The position numbers and the translations under genes are program-made. Below, piece after piece: positions 35,912 through 44,555 of a stretch of 64,000 nucleotides of DNA (positions within the stretch are counted from its first letter, which is position 1; the number at the start of each line of letters is the position of its first letter). The notes under the pieces were generated by a model. That model ran no database searches and had not been told where the DNA came from. It saw nothing but the letters and a program-made list of their open reading frames with translations. Source of the DNA: Gaiellasilicea sp033857955 (lineage in GTDB: Bacteria > Actinomycetota > Thermoleophilia > Gaiellales > Gaiellaceae). The DNA lies in assembly GCA_033857955.1 (NCBI GenBank), contig JAWVCW010000002.1, positions 17,962 to 81,961 on the forward strand, given 5' to 3'.

Positions 35912-36886
35912 TCACGTCATCCGCTCGAGGAGCTGCAGCAGGTGCGGCTGGACGGAATCCCGCCACGCGACCCAGTTGTGCCCGTCGCGGAACTCGTGCA
36001 AGCGCACGTCGTAGCCCCGCTTGCGCAGCGACTCCTCGAGCGCCCTGTTTGCCGGCAGGTTTTCCTCGACCGTGCCGCAGCCGAGCACGACTGGAATCGT
36101 TCGTTCGGGCCGGTTTCGGTGGACGCCGCCGACGAATCGTGCGATCCGCTCGTAGCGCGGGAAGGTTCGCTCGTACGACTCGGCTTGGCGGAAGAAGCTG
36201 CCCGACTGGAGGAAAAGCGCGTCGAAGCTGTCGGGGTAGCGCCGGTGTGCATGGAAGAGCGCGAGCGCCCCGAGACTGGCGCCGAGGCCGATGCGGACGG
36301 GCGCGGCGGGGAGCGCGGGGAGGATCTCGTCGGCGAGCGCGCGGGAGTAGCGGGCGCTCGCCGAGTAGAGCTCGTTGCGGTCGACCGGGCCGAGCAGGGT
36401 CGCGCGGAGCGGCGGCAGCCGGCCGAGCAGCGTCAGGAGAGAGGCGTGCTCTGCGTATTCCGGCCCGTCGTGGGCGACGAGCAGCGGGCTGCTCTCGGTC
36501 GCGTGAGGGTGAGCCCAGACGAGGGCGGGCAGCTCCGCCCGGAGGATGCGACTCGGGATCGTCACACTCTTGGCCTTCCCCACCGGCGCAGCGGCGAGCC
36601 AGGCCGGCGGCTCGTAGCCGGGCTCCTCCCACACCGACTTGTCCCCCCACGGGCCGCTCGCAGTCTTGTGGTTGTCGGGGTCGAGCACCCACTCGCTGCG
36701 GCCACGCCTGTCGATCAGCTCGAACTGGTACTCGAAGCGCGCGACGTCCGGTGCGGCCGCGGTCAGCTCCCAGGACGTGCTGCGGCGCACGAGCTCGTGC
36801 GGCAGCCGGTCGCGCAGTTCGTGCACGAGGCGGACGGCGGCGAGACGACGGCGCGGATCGGGGAGCTGGAAGCGAATTTCGATCAC
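35912..36886 (-). CDS. Enterochelin-esterase-like alpha/beta hydrolase
   Basis: 324 residues from GTG 36886; TTG 36910 in the same frame is also possible and neither has a good ribosome site. An N-terminal immunoglobulin-like domain (about 1-110, with WVLDPDN) precedes the hydrolase domain, as in Fes/IroD-type esterases. The nucleophile elbow is GLGASLGALALF, and the catalytic His lies in DGHNW. No signal peptide. First gene of the esterase/esterase/ATP-grasp operon. Confidence 0.85.
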   Translation of the reverse strand: MIEIRFQLPDPRRRLAAVRLVHELRDRLPHELVRRSTSWELTAAAPDVARFEYQFELIDRRGRSEWVLDPDNHKTASGPWGDKSVWEEPGYEPPAWLAAAPVGKAKSVTIPSRILRAELPALVWAHPHATESSPLLVAHDGPEYAEHASLLTLLGRLPPLRATLLGPVDRNELYSASARYSRALADEILPALPAAPVRIGLGASLGALALFHAHRRYPDSFDALFLQSGSFFRQAESYERTFPRYERIARFVGGVHRNRPERTIPVVLGCGTVEENLPANRALEESLRKRGYDVRLHEFRDGHNWVAWRDSVQPHLLQLLERMT

Positions 36887-37017
36887 GGGAGTGTGTCGAT
36901 TGCGTGCCAATTCACGCGCAGAACCGTCTGTTCGGGACGGGTGGGGCCGTTTCGGACACTAGGCGCCGACAACGGAGGCAGATACCACGACTCCTCCAAA
37001 GCTCACGAGGAGGATCG

Positions 37018-37728
37018 ATGAAGGCACCACTTTCGCAGCGGCCACGCCGCATCGGCGCGATCGCCGCCGCAGTTCTCGCCCTTTCTGCCGGCGTCGCCGG
37101 CGCAGCACACCCGGTCCCTGACGGCCCTGTGCCCGGGTCGTCCTGCACGACCGCTTCCGGGCTGCCGGGAACCGTCGTCGTCTGGACCGACTCGCGTGGC
37201 GTCACAAGGTCCTGGTGCCAGTACGCGCCGCCTTCGGAGGCACTCCCGGTCCTCGTGATCAACGAGATCGACTACGACCAGGTCGGAGCCGACGTCGGTG
37301 GATTCGTCGAGCTCTACAACGCCGGCCTCAGCCCCGCCGATCTGGAAGGGCTCGCTCTGGTCTTCGTCGACGGCGCCAACGGGACCGAGTACCGCCGCCG
37401 GCCGTTGAGCGGCGCGCTCGCCGCAGGCGCCTACCGCGTCATCTCCGTCGACGCTCAGAACGGCTCCCCCGACGGAGTCGCGCTCTACGACACACGCTAC
37501 GAAGGCGTGATCGACGCGCTCTCGTACGAAGGTCCGATCGAGCGAGCCTTCATCGGCGCGTTCGCACATACGCTCGTCGAGGGCAGGGCGCTTCCGGCCT
37601 CGGTGGCCGACTCGAACACCGTGACGGGGTCGCTCGCACGCATTCCGAACGGGAGCGACACGGACGACGCCGCGACCGACTGGGCCTTCACGACCACGGT
37701 CACCCCGGGAGGGCCAAGCGTCCCCTAG
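37018..37728 (+). CDS. Secreted lamin-tail-domain protein
   Basis: 236 residues; GAGGAGG (37007-37013) ends four bases before the ATG and decides the start. A signal peptide (IGAIAAAVLALSAGVAGAAHP) is followed by a short Cys-pair region and a lamin-tail (LTD) beta sandwich: VINEIDYDQVGADVGGFVEL, then YRVISVDAQNG and IDALSYEG. Such domains in bacteria attach to surface or secreted nucleases. It has no catalytic domain. Its stop shares CTAG with the convergent rsgA. Confidence 0.85.
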   Translation: MKAPLSQRPRRIGAIAAAVLALSAGVAGAAHPVPDGPVPGSSCTTASGLPGTVVVWTDSRGVTRSWCQYAPPSEALPVLVINEIDYDQVGADVGGFVELYNAGLSPADLEGLALVFVDGANGTEYRRRPLSGALAAGAYRVISVDAQNGSPDGVALYDTRYEGVIDALSYEGPIERAFIGAFAHTLVEGRALPASVADSNTVTGSLARIPNGSDTDDAATDWAFTTTVTPGGPSVP

Positions 37729-38798
37729 CGCCGCCCTTTCGCGCGCATGTTTGCGCGGCCCACGGCGCCGGCCTTGGCCCAGCGCTTCGTCTCCTCGGCC
37801 TGGAGGCGCTTGTCGAGCCGCCGTTCGAGGTGCGCGAGCTCGCGCTGCAGCTTCTTGTAGCTCGTCCAGCGATCGAACGAGAGCGTGCCGTCGTCGAGCG
37901 CCGCCTGCACGGCGCAGCCGGGCTCGGTCCCGTGGGCACAGTCCGAGAAGCGGCACTGCGCCGCGATGTCCTCGACGTCCCCGAACGTCTCGGCGAGGCC
38001 GTCGGACGACGCCCAGAGCTGGAGCTCACGCATCCCGGGCGAGTCGAGCACGAGCCCGCCGTCGGGGAGGAGCACGAGCTGCCGGTGCGTGGTCGTATGC
38101 CGGCCCTCGCCGTCGTCCTCGCGGATCGGCTGCGTCGCGAGGACCTCCTCGCCTGCGAGCGTGTTCACGAGTGTCGACTTGCCGACGCCGGAGGAGCCGA
38201 GCAGAGCGATCGTCCTTCCCGGGGCAAGGTGTGCACGGACGAGCTCGACCCCATCGCCGGTCAGGCTCGAGATCGCGTGCACGGGCACGCCGAAGGCGAT
38301 CGCCTCGACCTCGAGCACGCGGAGCGCGAACTCGGGGCACAGGTCGGTCTTCGTCAGGACGACGACCGGCTGGGCGCCGCTCTCCCACGCCATCGTGATG
38401 TAGCGCTCGAGCCGGCGGAGGTTGAAATCCTCGTTCAGCGACATCAGGAGGAAGACGGCGTCGACGTTCGCGGCGAGCACCTGCTCCTCCGAGGCGTTGC
38501 CCGCCACCTTGCGCGAGAACTTCGTCCGGCGGGGCAGGACGGCGTGGATCGTCGCAGCGCTCTCGTCCGGACGCGCGGCGATCGCGACCCAGTCGCCGAC
38601 GGCCGGCATCCCGTCCGCGTCGGCTTCGTGCTCCAGGCGTCCGGCTGCCTCGGCACGCAGCTCGCCGAGCTCGGTGAAGAGGATGTAGGCGCCGCGGTGC
38701 TGCTCGGCGACGCGCGCCGGGAGGAAGCCCTCGACGGCGTGCGGCTCGAAATCGGTTGTGTGGCTGTCAGTCCAGCCGAGATCCTGCAATGCGTACAA
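37725..38798 (-). CDS. rsgA: Ribosome small-subunit GTPase RsgA
   Basis: 357 residues. The start is TTG, placed six bases after AAGGAG. The GTPase motifs come in circularly permuted order, LTKTDL (G4), GSSGVGKSTL (G1), DSPGMRE (G3), as is characteristic of RsgA, after an OB-fold N-terminus. A C-terminal zinc site is formed by CRFSDCAHGTEPGC. It releases assembly factors in late 30S maturation. The 5' region contains a leader-like ORF (38894-38938) and a promoter. Confidence 0.95.
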   Translation of the reverse strand: MYALQDLGWTDSHTTDFEPHAVEGFLPARVAEQHRGAYILFTELGELRAEAAGRLEHEADADGMPAVGDWVAIAARPDESAATIHAVLPRRTKFSRKVAGNASEEQVLAANVDAVFLLMSLNEDFNLRRLERYITMAWESGAQPVVVLTKTDLCPEFALRVLEVEAIAFGVPVHAISSLTGDGVELVRAHLAPGRTIALLGSSGVGKSTLVNTLAGEEVLATQPIREDDGEGRHTTTHRQLVLLPDGGLVLDSPGMRELQLWASSDGLAETFGDVEDIAAQCRFSDCAHGTEPGCAVQAALDDGTLSFDRWTSYKKLQRELAHLERRLDKRLQAEETKRWAKAGAVGRANMRAKGRR

Positions 38799-38893
38799 GC
38801 GAGGCTCCTTGAGCGTGAGATTGGCCGAGAGGCAGGCGGACGAAGTGCGCGCCTGCGCGGCTCAGGAGCTGCCGGAAGTGTGGACCGACGGCC

Positions 38894-38938
38894 TTAGAGC
38901 CGCAGAGCTCTTGAGGCGAAGGCAACAAGCTCGATCAT
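38894..38938 (-). CDS. Possible 14-residue leader peptide upstream of rsgA
   Basis: The ORF reads MIELVAFASRALRL. A perfect anti-16S ribosome site AAGGAGG lies nine bases upstream, stronger than that of most genes here. An in-frame ATG at 38968 could instead make a 24-residue version and coincides with the predicted transcript start. It stops 95 bases before rsgA on the same strand. This is consistent with translation-coupled regulation of rsgA. Coding is inferred from the ribosome site only. Confidence 0.4.
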   Translation of the reverse strand: MIELVAFASRALRL

Positions 38939-38973
38939 GAGTTCGAACCTCCTTCGTCGTCGGGACATCACAA

Positions 38974-39003
38974 AGTATGCACACAGGGTGTAACGAAGTC
39001 GAA
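38974..39003 (-). promoter_or_regulatory. Candidate promoter for leader ORF and rsgA
   Basis: On the minus strand TTCGAC (39003-38998) and CATACT (38979-38974) are separated by 18 bases. The expected start is near 38967, just upstream of the leader ORF. The 311-base gap 38799-39109 holds this promoter, the leader ORF and the divergent nuclease promoter; I see no other gene in it. Confidence 0.4.
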
Positions 39004-39010
39004 TCTGGCC

Positions 39011-39039
39011 TTGGCGTTCGCCCGAGCACCGAGTAGAGT
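39011..39039 (+). promoter_or_regulatory. Candidate promoter for the secreted nuclease gene
   Basis: TTGGCG (39011-39016) and TAGAGT (39034-39039) have a 17-base spacer. Transcription would start near 39046 and give a 5' leader of about 60 bases ending in a GGGAGGG-type ribosome site before GTG 39110. Confidence 0.45.
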
Positions 39040-39109
39040 CCCGCCCGGGGTCGTGGCCGGGGAGGCCGCGGCGATGTTGGGGAGCACGACAACTTAGGGG
39101 AGGGAACGG

Positions 39110-42100
39110 GTGTCTTATCTTCGTCTGCGTCTGGCCGTCGTGGTCGGGGCGCTGCTGGCGCTGGCCGGATCCACGAGCGGTCTCGCAGCCAGCGACGGCG
39201 TCGTCATCAGCCAGGTCTACGGGGCCGGCGGCAACACTGGCGCGTCGTACACGCACGACTTCATCGAGCTCTTCAACCGCGGCACGACACCCGTGGTGCT
39301 GGACGGCATGTCCGTGCAGTACGCGAGCGCGACAGGAACCGGCAACCTCGGCGTCAACGCCGGCCAGCTGACCGAGCTCTCCGGGACGATCCAGCCCGGT
39401 AAGTACCTGCTCATCCTCGAGGCCTCGGGCACGAACGGCGCTGCTCCGCCGGCGACCGACATCGTCGATCCGACCACCATCTCGATGGCGGCCGGCGCGG
39501 GCAAGGTCGCACTTGCGACCGGAACGGCCTCGCTCGGCTGCAATACCGCGGCGACCTGTACCACGGCCGGCACGCTCGGACGCATCGTCGACCTCGTCGG
39601 CTACGGGAACGCGAACTTCTTCGAGGGCGCAGCGGCGGCTCCGACTCTCAGTGCGACCTCGTCGGCCGCCAGGGCCGGCAACGGCTGCACCGACTCCGAC
39701 AACAACGGAGCCGACTTCGCTGCACTCTCACCTCCAGCTCCCCGTAACTCGGCGAGCCCGACACTCGCCTGCGGTGGCGCGCCCGCGCCGACCGAACCAG
39801 CCGGCGTCGGCGCCGCGACGCCGGCCTCGGTGCCGGCGGGCGGCAGCACGCTCCTCACTGTCACGGTCACGCCGGGCGCGAACCCGGCGAGCACCGGGAT
39901 CAACGTCACCGGTGACCTGAGCCAGATCGGCGGCTCCGCCGCCCAGACCTTCTTCGACGACGGCACGAACGGCGACGTGGCTGCCGGCAACAACGTGTTC
40001 TCCTACAGCGCGACGGTTGCCGCCGCGACCACCCCGGGGGCGAAGAGCCTGCCCTTCGGGATCGCCGACGCGGAGGAGCGAAACGGCTCCGGCGCGATCG
40101 CGCTCACGGTCGCGGAGCCGCCCGCGCCGCCGATCGAGATCAGCGAGATCCAGGGCGCGGCCCACATCTCGCCCCACAACGGCGACACGGTGACGACCAC
40201 CGGCATCGTGATCGGAAAGATCGGCAGCAGCTTCTACATCCAGGATCCGACGCCGGACGCGAACCCGGACACCTCGGAAGGGCTCCAGGTGTTCGGAGCT
40301 GCCGCTGCCGCCGGTGTCAGCGTCGGCGACGAGGTCAGCGTGCGCGGCAGGGTGAGCGAGTTCCGCTCCGGCCTGACGAGCCTGACGCTGACCGAGCTCA
40401 CGAGCCCGGTCGTCACAGTCATCTCGAGCGGCAACGTGCTGCCGGCGCCGACCGTCGTCGGCACGGGTGGTCGCATCCCGCCGAACCAGGTGATCGAAGA
40501 CGACGCGACCGGCAACGTCGAGGCGCCCGGCGTGCTCTTCGATCCCGCCGAGGACGGCCTCGACTTCTACGAGAGCCTGGAAGCGATGCTCGTCCAGGTG
40601 AACGACCTCGTCGCGACGAGCTTCACGTTCACCAACTTCGGCGAGATCTTCGTCGTTGGCGACAACGGCGCGAACGCGACGACGATGACGCCTCGCGGCG
40701 GCATCGTGATCAGCGCGGGAGACCTGAACCCGGAGCGGATCGTGATCGACGACGAGTGGTTCAAGTCCGGCCCGCCCGCGATGCCGCCTGTGAACGTGGG
40801 CGGCACGTTCCCGGGTGCGCACGTCGGGATCATGGACTGGGCCTTCGGCGAGTACCGGATCCAGTTGCGCGACAAGCCGGTGGTCGGCTCGAGCGGCGTC
40901 TCGGTTCGCGAGTCCGCGGTCGCCGCGGGCCCGGGCAAGGTCTCGATCGCGACCTTCAACGTCGAGAACCTCGCCGGCAACGAGCCGGACGCGAAGTACA
41001 ACACCCTCGCCGGGATGATCGTCAACAACCTCGCGGCGCCGGACATCGTCAGCCTCGAGGAGATCCAGGACAACAACGGCGCGACGAACGATTCCGTCGT
41101 CGACGCGAACGTAACGCTCGACCGGCTCGTCGCTGCAATCTCGGCGGCGGGCGGACCGGCGTACAGCTACCAGCAGATCAACCCGGTCGACGACCAGGAC
41201 GGCGGGCAGCCCGGCGGCAACATCCGCGTCGGCTTCATCTTCCGAACGGATCGCGGCCTCGCGTTCGTCGGGCGTCCGGGTGGCGACTCGACGACGCCGG
41301 TCTCGGTGGTCTCAGGCCCGGCCGGGCCTGAGCTCTCGGCGAGCCCCGGCCGCGTCGCACCGAACGACCCGGCCTGGAACTCGAGCCGGAAACCGCTCGC
41401 GGCCGAGTTCACCTACAACGGCCACAAGCTGTTCGTGATCACGAACCACTTCAACTCCAAGGGCGGCGACCAGGGGCTCTTCGGCCCCCAGCAGCCGCCT
41501 GTTCTCAGCTCCGAGGTGCAGCGGAACCAGCAGGCGACGCTGCTCGCGGGCTTCGTCAGCGACATCCTCGCGGCTGATGCGAACGCGAACATCGCGGTCG
41601 TCGGCGACCTGAACGACTTCCAGTTCTCGCCGCCGCTGCAGAAGCTGAAGGCTGCCGGGCTGACCGCGCTGATCGAGACCCTGCCGCCGAACGAGCGGTA
41701 CAGCTACGTCTTCGACGGCAACAGCCAGGCGCTCGACCACATCATGGTCAGCGGCAACCTGCTGAATAACGCGTCGGCCGCCGCCGGCTACGACATCGTG
41801 CACGTGAACTCCGAGTTCCTCGACCAGGCGTCCGACCACGATCCGCAGCTGGTGCAGCTGACGATGCCGGCGCCGGCGATCTCGGCGTCCGCGTCGCCGG
41901 CCGCGAACGCCGCGGGGTGGAACAACACGCCGGTGACCGTCAGCTTCACGTGTGTCGATCCGCTGTCGTCAATCGTGGGCAGCTGCCCGGGGCCGGTGAC
42001 GCTCGGTACCGAGGGCGTCGACCAGTCGGTCTCGCGCACGGCGGCGACCAAGGGCGGGCTCTCGCTCTCGGACGGCGTCTCGAACATCGACATCGACCTC

Positions 42101-42559
42101 ACGAACCCGACGGTGACCTACGCCGGTGGCAAGGCCGGCTATCAGGTCGACGAGCAGGTCTCGATCACGTGCACCGCGGCCGACGCCCTGTCCGGCGTCG
42201 CCTCGACGACGTGCGCCAACGTGAGCGGGCTCGCGTACTCGTTCGGCCTCGGCTCGCACACGTTCACGGCGAGTGCGACCGATAAGGCCGGAAACATCGC
42301 CGGCGGCGCGGTGACCTTGACCGTCGGTGTGACGTACACGAGCCTCTGCAACCTCTCGAGGCAGTTCTCCTCGAACCGGGGGATCGGAACCGCCCTCTGC
42401 GCGCTGCTCCGTCTCGCCGAGACGGCCGACGCGCACGGCTCCTCGTTCGGCAAGAGGCTCGCCCTGGCCGCGTACGTGCAGCTCGCGCGCTCGCAGTCCG
42501 GGAAGGCGCTGACTGCAGCGGAGGCGGCCAGCTTGATCGCTCTGTCCAGGGGGCTTTGA
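39110..42559 (+). CDS. Large secreted ExeM/NucH-type nuclease
   Basis: 1149 residues, GTG after a GGGAGGG site. Signal peptide to about residue 27, lamin-tail domain (VVISQVYGAGGN, about 30-200), an OB-fold region (about 340-460, ITTTGIV-type strands), then an endonuclease/exonuclease/phosphatase domain (about 620-930) with VSIATFNVENL, IVSLEEIQDNNG, VVGDLNDF and a final SDHDPQ. Immunoglobulin-like repeats (about 945-1060) and a helical C-terminal module resembling FIMAH follow. It should degrade extracellular DNA. It lies 34 bases before a secreted 5'-nucleotidase. Confidence 0.9.
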   Translation: MSYLRLRLAVVVGALLALAGSTSGLAASDGVVISQVYGAGGNTGASYTHDFIELFNRGTTPVVLDGMSVQYASATGTGNLGVNAGQLTELSGTIQPGKYLLILEASGTNGAAPPATDIVDPTTISMAAGAGKVALATGTASLGCNTAATCTTAGTLGRIVDLVGYGNANFFEGAAAAPTLSATSSAARAGNGCTDSDNNGADFAALSPPAPRNSASPTLACGGAPAPTEPAGVGAATPASVPAGGSTLLTVTVTPGANPASTGINVTGDLSQIGGSAAQTFFDDGTNGDVAAGNNVFSYSATVAAATTPGAKSLPFGIADAEERNGSGAIALTVAEPPAPPIEISEIQGAAHISPHNGDTVTTTGIVIGKIGSSFYIQDPTPDANPDTSEGLQVFGAAAAAGVSVGDEVSVRGRVSEFRSGLTSLTLTELTSPVVTVISSGNVLPAPTVVGTGGRIPPNQVIEDDATGNVEAPGVLFDPAEDGLDFYESLEAMLVQVNDLVATSFTFTNFGEIFVVGDNGANATTMTPRGGIVISAGDLNPERIVIDDEWFKSGPPAMPPVNVGGTFPGAHVGIMDWAFGEYRIQLRDKPVVGSSGVSVRESAVAAGPGKVSIATFNVENLAGNEPDAKYNTLAGMIVNNLAAPDIVSLEEIQDNNGATNDSVVDANVTLDRLVAAISAAGGPAYSYQQINPVDDQDGGQPGGNIRVGFIFRTDRGLAFVGRPGGDSTTPVSVVSGPAGPELSASPGRVAPNDPAWNSSRKPLAAEFTYNGHKLFVITNHFNSKGGDQGLFGPQQPPVLSSEVQRNQQATLLAGFVSDILAADANANIAVVGDLNDFQFSPPLQKLKAAGLTALIETLPPNERYSYVFDGNSQALDHIMVSGNLLNNASAAAGYDIVHVNSEFLDQASDHDPQLVQLTMPAPAISASASPAANAAGWNNTPVTVSFTCVDPLSSIVGSCPGPVTLGTEGVDQSVSRTAATKGGLSLSDGVSNIDIDLTNPTVTYAGGKAGYQVDEQVSITCTAADALSGVASTTCANVSGLAYSFGLGSHTFTASATDKAGNIAGGAVTLTVGVTYTSLCNLSRQFSSNRGIGTALCALLRLAETADAHGSSFGKRLALAAYVQLARSQSGKALTAAEAASLIALSRGL

Positions 42560-42593
42560 TGGGAGACAACAGGGGAGACGAAAGGGAGATGAG

Positions 42594-44489
42594 ATGAAGA
42601 AGAGAGTTCTCGCACTTGCTGCGCTCGCGCTTGCGGTCGTAGCCACGCCGACGGCGTTCGGACACAACAAGCCACCGAAGCCACCGAAGCCTCCGGAGCT
42701 GACGACGGTGAAGCTGCTCGCGTTCAACGACTTCCACGGGCACCTGGAGGCGAACACACCGGGCACGATCGCGGTCGGCTTCAACCCGACCACGAATGCG
42801 GTCGTCAGCGTGCCGGCGGGCGGCGCGGAGTACTTCGCCACCCATCTGAAGGCGCTCGGCTCGGAGACCCCGAACACGCTCGTGGTCAGCGCCGGCGATC
42901 TGATCGGCGCGAGCCCGCTTCTCTCGGGGCTCATGCACGACGAACCGACGATCGACTTCATGAACTACGCCGGGCTCGACACGATCGGCGTGGGGAACCA
43001 CGAGTTCGACGAGGGCAAGGCCGAGCTTCTGCGGATGCAGTACGGAAATAGGCGCCACGGGAAGCTCCACAAGCACGGCACGCGCGGCGACGAAAACGAG
43101 AGCTACGGGCATCACGAGAGCGACGACGGGGACGACCTAAGCGAGTTCTCGAACCAGGGCTCTCCGTACCGCCCCGCGCGGCCGGACGGTTGCCACCCTG
43201 TGGACGGCTGCCAGGACGGTACGCCGTTCGCCGGCTCGGTCTTCCAGTACCTCGCGGCGAACGTGATCGACGAGGACACGGACAACCCGCTGCTGCCCCA
43301 GTACCAGATCGTCCGCACCTTCGACGGCGAGAAGATCGCCTTCATCGGCGAGACGCTTCAGGGAACGCCGCTGATCGTCACGCCGACGGGCGTCGCCGGC
43401 CTCAGCTTCCTCGACGAAGCCGATGCGGTGAATGCGCTCGTTCCGCGGCTGGACAAGAAGGTCAGCGCGATCGTGCTGCTGCTCCACGAGGGCGGCAGCC
43501 AGAACGCTCCCTTCGCGGGCAAGTTCATGGACGCGAACAAGTGCGAGAACTTCACCGGGCCTGACCTACTCGACATCGTCAACCGGCTCGACTCGCGGGT
43601 CGACGTCGTTGTCAGCGCCCACACGCATCAGCCGTACGTCTGCACGTTGAACAACCGGTTGGTGACCTCGGCCGCGTCGTTCGGCCGCCTGATCACCTCG
43701 ATCGACCTCACGATCGACAAGAGGGCGAACAAGGTCGTCTCGACGAGCGCCGTGAACAACGTCGTCACGCAGACCGTGGCGAAGGACGCGGGCGCGACCG
43801 AGATCCTGACGCGGTACAAGGCCATCGCCGATCCGATCGGCAACCGCGTGATCGGCAAGATCACGGCGGATATCCTCTCGGCCCGCGGCACGCCCAGCGG
43901 CCAGAACGCTGCGGGCGAGCAGCCGATGGGCGACGTCATCGCCGACGGAATGCTCGAGGCGGCGACGCCGACGGACTTCGGCGGTGCGGTCGCCGCGTTC
44001 ATGAACGTCGGCGGCGTGAGGGCCAGCCTGCTGTTCAACCAGATCAGCGGCGGCGAGCAGCCGGGCGAGGTTACCTTCGCGGAGGCCTTCACCGTGCAGC
44101 CGTTCGGAAACACGCTCGTGGTCAAGACCTGCACCGGGCAGCAACTGTACGACGTGCTCGAGCAGCAGTTCGAGAATCCGGCTGCCGGCCAGATGCGAGT
44201 GATGTCGGTCTCGGGCGTCACGTACTCGTACACCCGCAACGTCCCGGTGGGCGCGAAGCGCATCACAGACGGGTCGCTGAAGGTCGCGGGAACGGTGGTC
44301 AACAAGGCGGCGAGCTACCGCGTGGTGTTGAACAACTTCATCGCCGACGGCGGTGACGGGTTCAGCGTCTTCAGGGCGTGCACGGCGCCGCTCGGTGGCG
44401 ACGTGGACATCGACGCGTTCGCGCGGTACCTGCAGGCGCACTCGCCTCTGGCTCCGCCGCCGCTCACGCGAATCACCAGGCTCGACTGA
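42594..44489 (+). CDS. Secreted 5'-nucleotidase/2',3'-cyclic phosphodiesterase family enzyme
   Basis: 631 residues, strong ribosome site. Signal peptide, a Pro-Lys linker (KPPKPPKPP), then a metallophosphatase domain with FNDFHGHLE, GNHEFDEG and VSAHTHQPY carrying the dimetal ligands. A C-terminal substrate domain (about 410-610, MGDVIADGMLEA, GDGFSVF) completes the family fold. Oddity: after GNHEFDEG an insertion of ~35 residues (about 145-180) is rich in His, Lys, Asp and Glu. It frees phosphate and nucleosides from nucleotides made by the nuclease upstream. Confidence 0.92.
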   Translation: MKKRVLALAALALAVVATPTAFGHNKPPKPPKPPELTTVKLLAFNDFHGHLEANTPGTIAVGFNPTTNAVVSVPAGGAEYFATHLKALGSETPNTLVVSAGDLIGASPLLSGLMHDEPTIDFMNYAGLDTIGVGNHEFDEGKAELLRMQYGNRRHGKLHKHGTRGDENESYGHHESDDGDDLSEFSNQGSPYRPARPDGCHPVDGCQDGTPFAGSVFQYLAANVIDEDTDNPLLPQYQIVRTFDGEKIAFIGETLQGTPLIVTPTGVAGLSFLDEADAVNALVPRLDKKVSAIVLLLHEGGSQNAPFAGKFMDANKCENFTGPDLLDIVNRLDSRVDVVVSAHTHQPYVCTLNNRLVTSAASFGRLITSIDLTIDKRANKVVSTSAVNNVVTQTVAKDAGATEILTRYKAIADPIGNRVIGKITADILSARGTPSGQNAAGEQPMGDVIADGMLEAATPTDFGGAVAAFMNVGGVRASLLFNQISGGEQPGEVTFAEAFTVQPFGNTLVVKTCTGQQLYDVLEQQFENPAAGQMRVMSVSGVTYSYTRNVPVGAKRITDGSLKVAGTVVNKAASYRVVLNNFIADGGDGFSVFRACTAPLGGDVDIDAFARYLQAHSPLAPPPLTRITRLD

Positions 44490-44500
44490 TCCGAATCAGA

Positions 44501-44535
44501 GGTGGGGGCGGCTCCGGCCGCCCCCACCGTTTCCT
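44501..44535 (+). terminator. Intrinsic terminator after the 5'-nucleotidase gene
   Basis: A perfect 12-base-pair GC stem (44501-44512 with 44517-44528) closes a TCCG tetraloop and is followed by GTTTCCT. The stem is exceptionally strong; the T-tract is weak, as is common in GC-rich genomes. Confidence 0.75.
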
Positions 44536-44542
44536 CTCTCTG

Positions 44543-44548
44543 TAGCGT
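44543..44548 (+). promoter_or_regulatory. -10 box for leaderless azlC transcript
   Basis: TAGCGT matches TANNNT and ends seven bases before the ATG, so the transcript should start at or next to the start codon. There is no ribosome site before this ATG, which fits leaderless translation. Confidence 0.45.
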
Positions 44549-44555
44549 CGAGGCG

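Noticed and set aside
38941..38948. GTTCGAAC palindrome as a LexA box
   Set aside because: The actinobacterial LexA box has GAAC and GTTC in the opposite order with a spacer. This is an 8-base palindrome only.
38937..38993. Plus-strand 18-codon ORF before the nuclease gene
   Set aside because: It lies upstream of the predicted nuclease promoter and lacks a ribosome site.
38862..39092. Minus-strand 76-codon frame in the rsgA/nuclease gap
   Set aside because: It has no ribosome site and no family pattern. It overlaps both predicted promoters and the better-supported leader ORF in another frame.
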